A DNA stretch of 11,133 bases from an uncultured Ruminococcus sp. (GCA_900553885.1 USFD01000096.1:1-11133); one strand, 5' to 3'; counted from the first letter of the stretch, positions 1 to 6,867 are shown. The notes: generated by a model not told the origin, from the letters alone. Numbers and translations: made by a program.

Positions 1-249
1 ACGGGAAGGGGCACGCCCTTTGCGACCCTGGTTCCCACCATGAAGATTTCCTCCAATTCAAAGCTGGCCGGATACAAGGCCGGCTGGATTGACTTTAACG
101 CCGGCGAAATGGTGGAGACAAAAACGAAGGACCAGGTGGCCATGGAATTGTTCCAATATGTTCTCAGGGTGGCTTCCGGGGAAAAGGTTAAGTCAGAGGA
201 AGCCGGTTTTCATGATTTGGCTATCTTTAAGCAGGGAGTCACATTGTAG
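1..249 (+). CDS. uxaA: Altronate dehydratase-type (UxaA family) hydro-lyase, C-terminal fragment
   Basis: The reading frame is open from base 1 to a TAG at 247-249, giving the last 82 residues of a protein that starts outside the window. The segment contains TGRGTPFATLVPT, then KISSNS, then WIDFNAGE, and ends IFKQGVTL. This series is characteristic of the C-terminal domain of the UxaA/GarD/SuyB superfamily of iron-dependent sugar-acid dehydratases. The usual member in Clostridia is D-altronate dehydratase, which makes 2-keto-3-deoxygluconate in hexuronate breakdown. Galactarate dehydratase or sulfolactate sulfo-lyase cannot be excluded from the tail alone. The ATG at 40 lies within the conserved motif and is not the gene start. 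A terminator follows at 327-366, so this gene ends its own transcription unit. Family assignment is firm; the exact substrate is inferred. Confidence 0.82.
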   Translation, partial: TGRGTPFATLVPTMKISSNSKLAGYKAGWIDFNAGEMVETKTKDQVAMELFQYVLRVASGEKVKSEEAGFHDLAIFKQGVTL

Positions 250-326
250 ATGGATGGCCCGGATTCAGGAATTTAAGGCATGCCCCTACGGCGGGCGGAT
301 AAATTGATACAGTATATGTATGGATG

Positions 327-366
327 AAAGCACGGACAAAAGATTAGGTCCGTGCTTTATTTTTGT
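327..366 (+). terminator. Rho-independent terminator after the dehydratase gene
   Basis: A perfect 11-bp stem (327-337 with 348-358, arm AAAGCACGGAC) closes a 10-nt loop and is followed by ATTTTTG. It lies 77 nt after the dehydratase stop and insulates that unit from the ABC operon starting at 472. Confidence 0.88.
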
Positions 367-471
367 ACTTTTCCAATTCCTTGCAAAGATTTTACAGATT
401 TTATCTTCCGGAATTTACATTCAATCTTTAAGATAAAACATACAACGGAATGATTAGGAGGAAATGGAGTA

Positions 472-1941
472 ATGAGAAGAAGTGTAAAATCTTTGATGGC
501 ATTGGCCATGGCAGTTTCAGTGTCAGCTTCAATGGCAGTTTTATCCTGCTGCGGTGCAGCGTCAGGCAGCAAAGCCCGGGATAACGCAGGTGCAGCCAAT
601 GCGCAGACCGGCACAGCAGCGGTAAACCAGACCGGAAGCGGGGCAGAGGCCGGCACAGACACTAATACAGATACCAGTACAGATACCGGTACAGGGTCCG
701 GGACCGGGGGAGACAGCTCCTCCGGAGAAAAAACAGTAATCGAATACTGGCACTGTAATGCGGAAACACAGGGAGGATTGGTGGTAGACGAGCTGGTTAA
801 GCAGTTTAACGAAAGCAACGACCACATCCAGGTAGTGGCAAAATACAACCCGGACATGTATAAGGGACTGATGCAGAACCTGCAGGCTGAAGCCGCTACC
901 GGCAATACCCCGGCACTGGTTCAGATCGGCTGGGCTTTCCTGGATTATTTTTCCAACAACTTTTCCTACACCTCCCCACAGGAGATCATCGACCAGTATG
1001 ATGCTTCTGACAAAACCTTCCTGACCGACAATTTCCTGCCAAACGTCCTGGATCTGGCGGTAAACAGTGATGGCGTACAGGTCGGAATACCGTATTCTTT
1101 AAGCAGCCCGGTTCTCTACATCAACCGCGATCTGCTGAAGGAAGCAGGACTTTCCGAAGAGGGACCGAAAACCTGGGAAGAGGTTGATTCCTTTGCCAGA
1201 ACTGTTCAGGAAAAGACCGGAAAATATGGTTTCTATATGCAGGAGCCGGCAGACTTCTGGGCACAGCAGGGACTCATCGAGAGCAATAACACTTCCATGC
1301 TGACCAAGACCGCAGATGGCAAGATCCAGGCAAGCTTCGCAAGCCCGGAAGGCATTCAGGCTATGCAGATGGTTGCTGACCTCATCAAGGACGGAGCCGC
1401 TCTCCATGTTTCCTGGGATGAAGGCTGCCAGAGCTTCATTGATGGCAACTGCGCAATGCTCTACACCACCATTGCCCGTCGCGCATCCGTTCAGAAGAGC
1501 GCGCAGTTCGATGTCGCTACCGTAAAATCCCCGACCTGGGGCAGCAGCCCGCGTAAAGTTCCGGCAGGCGGATGCTTCTTAGCTATCACCGCACAGACCG
1601 ATGAGCAGAAGGAAGCCGCATGGGAGTTTGAGAAATACCTGTACAGCGTGGAATCCATGGCTGCATGGACCATCGGAACCGGTTATGTACCGCCAAGAAA
1701 GGACGTTGCAGACGCAGAGAACGGACTGAAATCCTTCCTGGCTGAAAATGAGATGATGAAGGCTGCCATTGAGCAGATGGACGGCGTGGTTTCCTGGACA
1801 TCCTTCCCGAGTGATGCAGGTCTTCAGGCTGAGCAGATGCTCCTGGATATGAGAGATCAGATCTTCGGTGGACAGGTAACTGCCGAGGAGGGTATGACTT
1901 CCACCCAGGATGCCATCAATGCCCTGTTAGACGCACAGTAA
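472..1941 (+). CDS. ABC sugar-type extracellular solute-binding lipoprotein (family 1, UgpB-like)
   Basis: This 489-residue protein is the predicted membrane-anchored binding subunit of the importer encoded downstream. The ATG is 9 nt after a strong AGGAGGA (456-462). Residues 1-25 form a basic, hydrophobic signal peptide ending AVLSC, a lipobox with Cys26 as the likely lipidated residue. A low-complexity linker of Ala, Gly, Thr, Asp and Ser covers about residues 29-84. The mature fold starts at VIEYWHCN. The stretch FNESNDHIQVV, then MYKGLMQNLQAEAATGNTPALVQIGW, matches the layout of family-1 binding proteins and recalls the glycerol-3-phosphate-binding UgpB branch (YKGxYxxxL, TGNxPAxxQ). WTIGTGYVPPRKD near residue 400 is also typical of the family. 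The ligand is not readable: UgpB-like similarity, nearby hexuronate metabolism and the downstream enzymes all suggest a polyol or sugar derivative, possibly phosphorylated. The protein is longer than the usual 420-450 residues because of the linker. Confidence 0.9.
   Translation: MRRSVKSLMALAMAVSVSASMAVLSCCGAASGSKARDNAGAANAQTGTAAVNQTGSGAEAGTDTNTDTSTDTGTGSGTGGDSSSGEKTVIEYWHCNAETQGGLVVDELVKQFNESNDHIQVVAKYNPDMYKGLMQNLQAEAATGNTPALVQIGWAFLDYFSNNFSYTSPQEIIDQYDASDKTFLTDNFLPNVLDLAVNSDGVQVGIPYSLSSPVLYINRDLLKEAGLSEEGPKTWEEVDSFARTVQEKTGKYGFYMQEPADFWAQQGLIESNNTSMLTKTADGKIQASFASPEGIQAMQMVADLIKDGAALHVSWDEGCQSFIDGNCAMLYTTIARRASVQKSAQFDVATVKSPTWGSSPRKVPAGGCFLAITAQTDEQKEAAWEFEKYLYSVESMAAWTIGTGYVPPRKDVADAENGLKSFLAENEMMKAAIEQMDGVVSWTSFPSDAGLQAEQMLLDMRDQIFGGQVTAEEGMTSTQDAINALLDAQ
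655..714 (+). repeat. 12-nt imperfect tandem repeat coding a Thr/Asp-rich linker
   Basis: Five 12-nt units run head to tail: ACAGACACTAAT, ACAGATACCAGT, ACAGATACCGGT, ACAGGGTCCGGG, ACCGGGGGAGAC. They encode TDTN, TDTS, TDTG, TGSG and TGGD (residues 62-81 of the binding protein). The period is a multiple of three, so changes in copy number keep frame. The segment tethers the binding domain to the lipid anchor. Confidence 0.85.
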
Positions 1942-1960
1942 GCTGACATTCCAGATGCAG

Positions 1961-1998
1961 ACCGGTACTTTCCCTTTTGCTCACGGGAAGGTATCGGT
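1961..1998 (+). promoter_or_regulatory. Intercistronic hairpin between binding-protein and permease genes
   Basis: A 14-bp stem (1961-1974 with 1985-1998, including two G-U pairs) closes a 10-nt loop and is followed by only a short T run (1998-2001). It sits in the only sizeable gap of the operon, 20 nt after the binding-protein stop. In comparable ABC operons such hairpins act as partial terminators or 3'-end stabilisers and give more binding protein than permease. That role is inferred here. Confidence 0.7.
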
Positions 1999-2012
1999 TT
2001 TCCTGAATTTAC

Positions 2013-2027
2013 GGAGGTAATCACTTG
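2013..2027 (+). promoter_or_regulatory. Ribosome binding site that fixes a TTG start
   Basis: GGAGG at 2013-2017 is 7 nt from TTG at 2025. The nearby ATG at 2032 is out of frame with the permease, so TTG is the supported start. Confidence 0.8.
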
Positions 2028-2915
2028 AATAATGAAACAAAAAAACAAACGATTCTGGGATATCTGTTTCTGATCCCGTCCCTAGCCGTGTTCGCAGTCT
2101 TTATGTTTTACCCACTCCTTTATACCTTTTACTTAAGCTTTTTTGAGTGGAACATGGTAAAGCCTGTCAAAAAGTTTGTCGGTCTGAACAACTACATTGC
2201 CGTATTCCGAGATCCGAATACCTTTAAGATTCTGGGCAATACCCTTGCTTACATTCTGGTTCTGCTGGTCCTGAACTTTGTGCTGCCCTATATTCTCTCC
2301 TTTATCCTCTCCGCCGCGATCCGGCATGGAAAGAGTTTTTACAAGGCTGTGTTCTTCCTTCCCAGCGTCATCTCCCTGGTGGTCGGCTCCATCCTCTATA
2401 CCTGGATCTTAAACCCGATTTCCGGACCGGTGGCCATCATTCTCGGTAAATTCGGCATCCAGATGCCCTTCTGGTCCAAAACCGACGGATGGGTCATTGC
2501 CGTGCTCTGCATCATTACCACCTGGAAGACCTTCGGCTACAACTTCATCAATATTTTAGCCGGTGTCTCCGGCGTATCCCAGGAAGTTATTGAGGCCGCA
2601 CGGCTGGATCAGGTCCCCATGTGGAAAATCTTTCTGGACATCATTGTGCCAATGAGCTCCGCTACCGGAATTTACGTGTTCATCACCACCATTGTCCAGG
2701 GACTCCAGTATGTGTTCACCCCCATCAAGGTCATTACCCAGGGCGGACCGAACTACGCCAGTTCCAACCTGATCTACGCTTCCTACCACGAGGCCTTTAC
2801 CTTGTACCGGACCGGCACCTCATCGGCCATTTCCATTCTGACCATGCTGCTGTTCATTGTCCTTTTACTTCTGGAATTTAAATTTGTGGAGAAGGGAGTC
2901 TACTATGAAAACTAA
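2025..2915 (+). CDS. ABC sugar-type permease, MalF/UgpA-like
   Basis: This 296-residue inner-membrane subunit forms half of the translocation pore. Six hydrophobic segments can be seen at about residues 11-37, 72-98, 106-128, 154-176, 209-232 and 266-286. The cytoplasmic coupling (EAA) loop lies between the fourth and fifth, at VIEAARLD (Glu190-Ala192), followed by IVP. ITQGGPNYASS near residue 240 is typical of MalF/UgpA-type permeases. One oddity: the glycine normally found in the EAA loop (EAAxxDG) is Gln196 here. The start is TTG, with GGAGG 7 nt upstream. The 3' end overlaps the start of the second permease by 11 nt, suggesting coupled translation. The protein should pair with the 2905-3732 permease and the ATPase at 3749. 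Confidence 0.93.
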   Translation: MNNETKKQTILGYLFLIPSLAVFAVFMFYPLLYTFYLSFFEWNMVKPVKKFVGLNNYIAVFRDPNTFKILGNTLAYILVLLVLNFVLPYILSFILSAAIRHGKSFYKAVFFLPSVISLVVGSILYTWILNPISGPVAIILGKFGIQMPFWSKTDGWVIAVLCIITTWKTFGYNFINILAGVSGVSQEVIEAARLDQVPMWKIFLDIIVPMSSATGIYVFITTIVQGLQYVFTPIKVITQGGPNYASSNLIYASYHEAFTLYRTGTSSAISILTMLLFIVLLLLEFKFVEKGVYYEN

Positions 2916-3732
2916 CAATCATTCGGAAATTGGCTGGCACATGATCCTGGGCGCCATCGTCTTCCTCATGCTGGTTCCCATCGTGTTCGCTCTGTCCAAC
3001 TCCTTCAAGACTCTGCAGGACGCATTTAATACCATTTTTGAGATCATTCCGTCTCACCCGACTCTGGAAAACTACCGGCATGTATTTGAAAAACTGCCAT
3101 TTGTCCAGATAACCTTAAATACATTTCTGATCGCGGCATCCGTTACCACCTTCAAAACCATTACCAGCCTGTTTGCCGCCTATTCCTTTGTCTATTTTGA
3201 TTACAAAGGAAAACAGTTTTTCTACTTTATCATGCTGAGTACCATGTTTATTCCGTTCACCGTGACCATGATTCCAAACTACCTGATGATTTCAAAACTC
3301 GGTCTGCGGGATTGCATCTGGGGCGTGGCACTTCCGCAGTTTGCGGATGTTTTAGGTATCTTCCTGCTGCGCCAGGCCATGCGCGGAATCCCGAAGGCCC
3401 TCATTGAGGCTGCGCGGATGGAAGGCATCGGCAGCCTCAAGATCATGCGAGATATCATCCTGCCGCTGGTACGCCCGTCCATTCTCACGACCGGGATCAT
3501 TTTCTTTATCAATTCCTGGAACGAGTATGTATGGCCGGTGCTCATCTTAAAGAGCAAGGAAAACTACACGCTTTCCCTGGCGCTCCAGATGTACATCAGC
3601 GCTGAGGGCGGCACCGAATTTACCATTGCCATGGCCGTATCCGTCATCACCATGATCATTCCGCTGGCTCTGTATCTTATTTTCCAGCGCTATATCATCA
3701 ACACCTTTGCCGCATCCGGCGTAAAAGGTTAA
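2905..3732 (+). CDS. ABC sugar-type permease, MalG/UgpE-like
   Basis: This 275-residue membrane protein is the second pore subunit. The start chosen is ATG 2905, preceded by GGGAG at 2894-2898 with a 6-nt gap. An in-frame ATG at 2857 exists but lies deep inside the first permease gene and lacks a ribosome site. Six hydrophobic segments can be seen, the first at about residues 13-31 and the last ending near 262. The EAA loop is canonical: ALIEAARMEG (Glu168-Gly174), then DIILPL. NSWNEYVWPVL near residue 220 and the short polar tail AASGVKG are hallmarks of MalG-like permeases. The gene starts 11 nt before the previous gene ends and is 16 nt from the ATPase gene, as in a single operon. Confidence 0.94.
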   Translation: MKTNNHSEIGWHMILGAIVFLMLVPIVFALSNSFKTLQDAFNTIFEIIPSHPTLENYRHVFEKLPFVQITLNTFLIAASVTTFKTITSLFAAYSFVYFDYKGKQFFYFIMLSTMFIPFTVTMIPNYLMISKLGLRDCIWGVALPQFADVLGIFLLRQAMRGIPKALIEAARMEGIGSLKIMRDIILPLVRPSILTTGIIFFINSWNEYVWPVLILKSKENYTLSLALQMYISAEGGTEFTIAMAVSVITMIIPLALYLIFQRYIINTFAASGVKG

Positions 3733-3748
3733 TCTGTCAGGAGGACTT

Positions 3749-4948
3749 ATGAATAATATCGTTTTTGAACACGTCGTAAAAGCATACGGAAAAAATGTGA
3801 TCGTCAATGATCTGAATATGGAAATCCGGGAAGGGGAGCGGCTGATTCTGCTGGGCCCGTCCGGCTGCGGAAAATCCACCACCCTGCGCATGATCGCCGG
3901 TCTGGAGGATATCACCTCCGGCTCCCTGCATATGCGAGGCCAGGTAGTCAACAATGTTGCCTGCGGAGACCGCGGCGTATCCATGGTATTCCAGAACTAC
4001 GCCCTTTTCCCGCATATGACTGTAAAAAATAACATCATCTACGGTCTGAAAGCCCACAAAATGGAAGCGGCTGAGATTAACCGCCGCCTGGAGGAAGTAC
4101 TGGAAATGCTGCAGCTGAAAGGTCTGGAGGACCGCAAGCCGAAGGATCTTTCCGGTGGACAGCGCCAGCGTGTTGCCCTGGCCCGCGCCGTCGTAAAACG
4201 CTCTGACTACTTTCTTCTGGATGAACCGCTTTCCAACCTGGATGCACAGCTCCGCCTGCGTGCGCGAAAAGAACTGGTCAAGATCCACGAGATGTACCGT
4301 CCGACCATGGTTTATGTCACTCATGACCAGATTGAGGCCATGACCGTGGGACAGCGTGTTGCCATCATGTATCGCGGAAATATGGAAATGCTGGACACGC
4401 CAAGCCATGTATACAATATGCCGGCAAGTATTTTCTGTGCCCGATTCATTGGCTCTCCGTCCATGAACATCATCTCCTGCCAGTATGAAAACGGCAATCT
4501 CTCCATCGGAGACCAGATGATCAGACTGGCTCCGATGTGGCGTCCGATCGCAGATGCCTGTCCATCCGGAAAATACTGCGTTGGCATCCGCCCAGAACAT
4601 ATAGTCTTAAGCAGCCGTCCAACGGAAACTTCCATCTGCGGAACCGTAAAATACGTGGAGGACTATGGAAACCGCTACGGCGTTTATATTGATGTCAAGG
4701 GTGAAAAGAGTGAGTTGATTGCCATCTGCAATGACTCGGTCCCGCGCCCAGGCGAAAACATTTTCATGAATATTGATTTCCGCAAACTGCATCTGTTTGA
4801 TGCCCAGAGCGAGAAGTCCCTTGGATATCCAGAAGAAATTCGCCGTCTGAACGCAGCCCTGGATTTTTCCATGCCGGATGCCCAGAATAAAAACCAGAAA
4901 ACAGGAGGTAAATATCATGAATCTTTTGGTCAGTACCAATGTGTATAA
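3749..4948 (+). CDS. ABC importer ATPase, MalK/UgpC/MsmK type
   Basis: This 399-residue cytoplasmic ATPase should power the importer. Visible motifs in order are Walker A GPSGCGKST (36-44), Q-loop VFQNY (Gln82), signature LSGGQRQR (134-141), Walker B FLLDE (155-159), D-loop SNLD and H-loop THD (His192). A C-terminal regulatory (TOBE-type) region of about 160 residues follows; VGIRPEHI near residue 280 is its typical first strand. Length and layout fit MalK/UgpC. AGGAGG (3739-3744) is 4 nt before the ATG. Many Clostridia share one MsmK-like ATPase among several importers, so a dedicated ATPase inside the operon is notable. The 3' end overlaps the next gene by 32 nt in another frame, and the ribosome site of that gene (4903-4908) lies within this one. 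Confidence 0.95.
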   Translation: MNNIVFEHVVKAYGKNVIVNDLNMEIREGERLILLGPSGCGKSTTLRMIAGLEDITSGSLHMRGQVVNNVACGDRGVSMVFQNYALFPHMTVKNNIIYGLKAHKMEAAEINRRLEEVLEMLQLKGLEDRKPKDLSGGQRQRVALARAVVKRSDYFLLDEPLSNLDAQLRLRARKELVKIHEMYRPTMVYVTHDQIEAMTVGQRVAIMYRGNMEMLDTPSHVYNMPASIFCARFIGSPSMNIISCQYENGNLSIGDQMIRLAPMWRPIADACPSGKYCVGIRPEHIVLSSRPTETSICGTVKYVEDYGNRYGVYIDVKGEKSELIAICNDSVPRPGENIFMNIDFRKLHLFDAQSEKSLGYPEEIRRLNAALDFSMPDAQNKNQKTGGKYHESFGQYQCV

Positions 4949-5711
4949 ACCGGGTCAGCTTGCCCGGGTCATCCCGCATTTACATGCCTTCCGTGGTCAG
5001 ATTGGCGTCGAGCTGTTCCCTATGTTTGACGCAGACTGCTATGAGGAAGAGCTTCTTCATTGCCTGCCGGAGTTTGAAGGAATCCTAGTTAGTTTTCATG
5101 GCCCGTACTATGAAACCGAGCACAGCGCAGCCCCCGGCACCCCGGAATATGCGCACTCCATGAACCTGATCCGCCAAACCCTGCCTTACTGTGTGCGCCT
5201 TCGAAGCCAGTATCTGGTCTTTCATCACAACAACATCCCGGTGACGGAAGAACGCCGGGAAGAGATGATCCGTGTTTCCAGAGAAAACTACAGGGAAATT
5301 GCGGAGCTGTTCAAGCCGCACCAGATCCCGGTGGTGGTGGAGAATGCCGGTGTCCTGGACCGCGGCAACATGCTGTTTGACCAGGATGCGTTTATCCAGC
5401 TCTGCAGGGAAGAGCATTATCCCGTGCTGATCGACATTGGCCATGCTTACGCCAACGGCTGGGACCTGGCACAGACCATGGAAGCGTTAAAGGATCAGAT
5501 CGTGGCTTACCATCTTCACAACAACGACGGTGTTCACGACAGCCATCAGCGGATTTTCCACGGGACCCTGGATTTTCCCCTGTTTCTGTCTGATTATCAG
5601 AGACTGACTCCAAACGCAGATCTGGTTCTGGAATACAGCCCGGATGTGGCAGATGATGAATCCGGAATCCAAGAAGACATTTCCTGGCTTCTGGAGCAGA
5701 TCCGGAGGTAG
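4917..5711 (+). CDS. TIM-barrel sugar-phosphate isomerase/epimerase-like protein (xylose isomerase-like superfamily)
   Basis: This 264-residue protein belongs to the AP-endonuclease-2/xylose-isomerase-like barrels, which isomerise, epimerise or dehydrate sugars and cyclitols in the cytoplasm using divalent metal. Strand-end motifs appear in the usual order: VELFP (Glu32), SFHGPY (His61), VFHHNN (His103), VVENAG (Glu142), IDIGHA (Asp173, His176), HLHNNDG (His201) with DSHQ, and LEYSP (Glu239). Glu142, Asp173, His201 or a neighbour, and Glu239 are the likely metal ligands. The start is ATG 4917, 8 nt after AGGAGG; the upstream in-frame ATG at 4878 has no ribosome site. The gene overlaps the ATPase gene by 32 nt, and the phosphatase gene starts 3 nt after it. 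It probably acts on the imported substrate. IolE/IolI-type or tagatose/psicose epimerase-type roles are possible but cannot be chosen from sequence. Confidence 0.85.
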   Translation: MNLLVSTNVYKPGQLARVIPHLHAFRGQIGVELFPMFDADCYEEELLHCLPEFEGILVSFHGPYYETEHSAAPGTPEYAHSMNLIRQTLPYCVRLRSQYLVFHHNNIPVTEERREEMIRVSRENYREIAELFKPHQIPVVVENAGVLDRGNMLFDQDAFIQLCREEHYPVLIDIGHAYANGWDLAQTMEALKDQIVAYHLHNNDGVHDSHQRIFHGTLDFPLFLSDYQRLTPNADLVLEYSPDVADDESGIQEDISWLLEQIRR

Positions 5712-5714
5712 CTT

Positions 5715-6509
5715 ATGCTTTCCGAAAAGAAACTCTTCTTATTTGATATTGACGGAACCGTGGCCTTGGGCGATGTCCTGCTGCCCGGAGCGGCGGAATT
5801 CTTCCAGGAAATTAAAGAGCGCGGCGGGCAGTTTGTATTCATTACCAATAACTCCACCAAAAGCATTGCGGACTACATCAAAAAATTCCGTCAGATGGGT
5901 GTCTCAACCGCTCCACAGAATTTTGTAACTGCCTCCACCGCTTCTGCCAGCTGGCTGCGGCAACACGCAGCTGGAAAGACTATCTATACACTTGGAACAC
6001 GATCACTGATTCGAGAGCTTGAAGGACATGGAATCCGCGTCACCACGGATCCGGACACCCAGGATATTTCCTTTGTGCTGGTTGCCTACGACAGCGAACT
6101 TACCTACAAGAAGCTGACTGACACCTGCCGCATCCTGCAGACCCGCCCTGTCACCTTCCTTGCCACCAACCCGGATCTGGTCTGCCCGGTCCCATTTGGC
6201 TATGTACCCGACTGCGGATCCATATGTCAGATGATCACTAATGCCACAGGCCAGGTACCACATTATATCGGAAAACCTTCTACCGATATGGTGGATATTG
6301 CGCTCCGGGAAAATCCGTTTACCAAAGAGGAAACCGTGATAGTGGGTGACAGGTTTTACACTGACATTGCATGCGGGAACGCTTCTGGGGTAGAGACAGT
6401 CCTGGTACTAACCGGTGAAGCGAAAAAAACAGATACTATGATTCATACGTACTCTCCAACTTATATTTTCGACTCCATAAAAGAAGTAAAGAAAGCCTGG
6501 AAGAATTAG
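5715..6509 (+). CDS. HAD-IIA family phosphatase (NagD/AraL/4-nitrophenylphosphatase-like)
   Basis: This 264-residue cytoplasmic phosphatase has all HAD motifs: motif I LFDIDGT with nucleophile Asp11 and acid Asp13, motif II ITNNST (Thr44), motif III GKPS (Lys187) and motif IV VGDRFYTD (Asp212, Asp217). A cap domain of about 110 residues sits between motifs II and III, the C2/IIA arrangement. Family members dephosphorylate sugar phosphates, glycerol phosphate, nucleotides or phosphoglycolate. As the last gene of an importer operon it probably acts on a phosphorylated substrate or clears a toxic phosphorylated intermediate. GGAGG at 5704-5708 lies in the last codons of the barrel gene, 6 nt before the ATG. 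The stop codon lies in the loop of the terminator hairpin at 6481-6536. Class assignment is firm; the substrate is unknown. Confidence 0.92.
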   Translation: MLSEKKLFLFDIDGTVALGDVLLPGAAEFFQEIKERGGQFVFITNNSTKSIADYIKKFRQMGVSTAPQNFVTASTASASWLRQHAAGKTIYTLGTRSLIRELEGHGIRVTTDPDTQDISFVLVAYDSELTYKKLTDTCRILQTRPVTFLATNPDLVCPVPFGYVPDCGSICQMITNATGQVPHYIGKPSTDMVDIALRENPFTKEETVIVGDRFYTDIACGNASGVETVLVLTGEAKKTDTMIHTYSPTYIFDSIKEVKKAWKN

Positions 6510-6536
6510 TAATCCAGGCTTTCTCTACTTCTTTAA
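6481..6536 (+). terminator. Operon terminator overlapping the phosphatase 3' end
   Basis: A 21-bp stem with a single A-C mismatch (6481-6501 with 6513-6533) closes an 11-nt loop. The inner 12 bp (arm AGAAAGCCTGGA) are perfect. The left arm is the last coding segment of the phosphatase and its TAG lies in the loop. The following T run is short (CTTCTTTAAAATTTTC), so efficiency is uncertain, but position and stem strength fit the end of the ABC operon. Confidence 0.8.
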
Positions 6537-6607
6537 AATTTTCAATGCGGTATGTGTAATGATTGTAAAAGATGAAATAACGCAACAATATAGCATTGCT
6601 TACTTAT

Positions 6608-6648
6608 AAAAAAGTAACCGACTCAGAAACGAGAACGATTACTTTTTT
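6608..6648. terminator. A/T-flanked hairpin, possibly bidirectional terminator
   Basis: A 10-bp stem (6608-6617 AAAAAAGTAA with 6639-6648) extends through one C-A mismatch into two further pairs around a loop of about 15 nt. The A tract on one side and T tract on the other would terminate transcription from either strand. On the minus strand it follows the hydrophobic ORF at 6679-6867 by about 30 nt. Confidence 0.6.
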
Positions 6649-6678
6649 AGATAGTATGAATTTAAGTGCTGCTTCATT

Positions 6679-6867
6679 CTAATGCAAAACCGTAAAGATA
6701 GCAAGGAAAAGTGACATCATGATGGATATTGCCATATTTTTGCTTAATAATACCGTCTCATATTCGAAAGAGAGTAGTGTAGATAAACCTGAATTATTCA
6801 CGACTTTGCCACGAATGTGGCTGAAAGCCACATAGTTACTGTATTTTAACTGAATATTGCTTTTCAC
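6679..6867 (-). CDS. Weak ORF for a small hydrophobic peptide, unrecognised
   Basis: This 62-codon minus-strand frame starts at GTG without a visible ribosome site. Its last 18 residues, from an internal Met, are hydrophobic: MAISIMMSLFLAIFTVLH. That tail loosely resembles the AxSxMxxFxxF...L pattern of the short holin-like type I toxins of Firmicutes, and a terminator-like hairpin (6648-6608) lies just downstream as in those loci. In another minus-strand frame the sequence runs into AAAAAAGTAA, reading Lys-Lys-stop inside the hairpin, which is how many such toxins end. This could therefore be a frameshifted toxin remnant. No complete toxin frame can be drawn, so it may equally be non-coding. 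Confidence 0.2.
   Translation of the reverse strand: MKSNIQLKYSNYVAFSHIRGKVVNNSGLSTLLSFEYETVLLSKNMAISIMMSLFLAIFTVLH
6808..6832. other. Mutually exclusive small hairpins
   Basis: TGTGGCT-GAA-AGCCACA (6816-6832) forms a perfect 7-bp stem with a 3-nt loop. The same GTGGC can instead pair with GCCAC at 6808-6812 across a 4-nt loop. The two forms cannot coexist. It lies within the weak ORF and has no obvious partner gene. Confidence 0.4.

Noticed and set aside
361..455. Promoter or catabolite-repression site for the ABC operon
   Set aside because: The stretch is AT-rich with scattered TTGCAA, TTTACA and TAAGAT strings, but no pair has acceptable spacing and no good cre match is present.
357..905. 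182-codon minus-strand ORF opposite the binding-protein gene
   Set aside because: It is low-complexity (repeated SVLVSV, PVP) because it is the complement of the Thr/Asp repeat, lacks a ribosome site and spans the signal peptide region of a well-supported gene.
2857..2904. Upstream ATG extension of the second permease
   Set aside because: It adds 16 residues that overlap the first permease's last membrane helix and has no ribosome site; ATG 2905 has GGGAG 6 nt upstream.
3737..4600. 287-codon minus-strand ORF opposite the ATPase gene
   Set aside because: The + strand shows every ABC ATPase motif in order; the minus frame has no recognisable domain and is a codon-bias shadow.
4878..4916. Upstream ATG extension of the barrel protein
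   Set aside because: No ribosome site precedes it and the added residues are basic and unlike the barrel's first strand; ATG 4917 has AGGAGG at the right distance.
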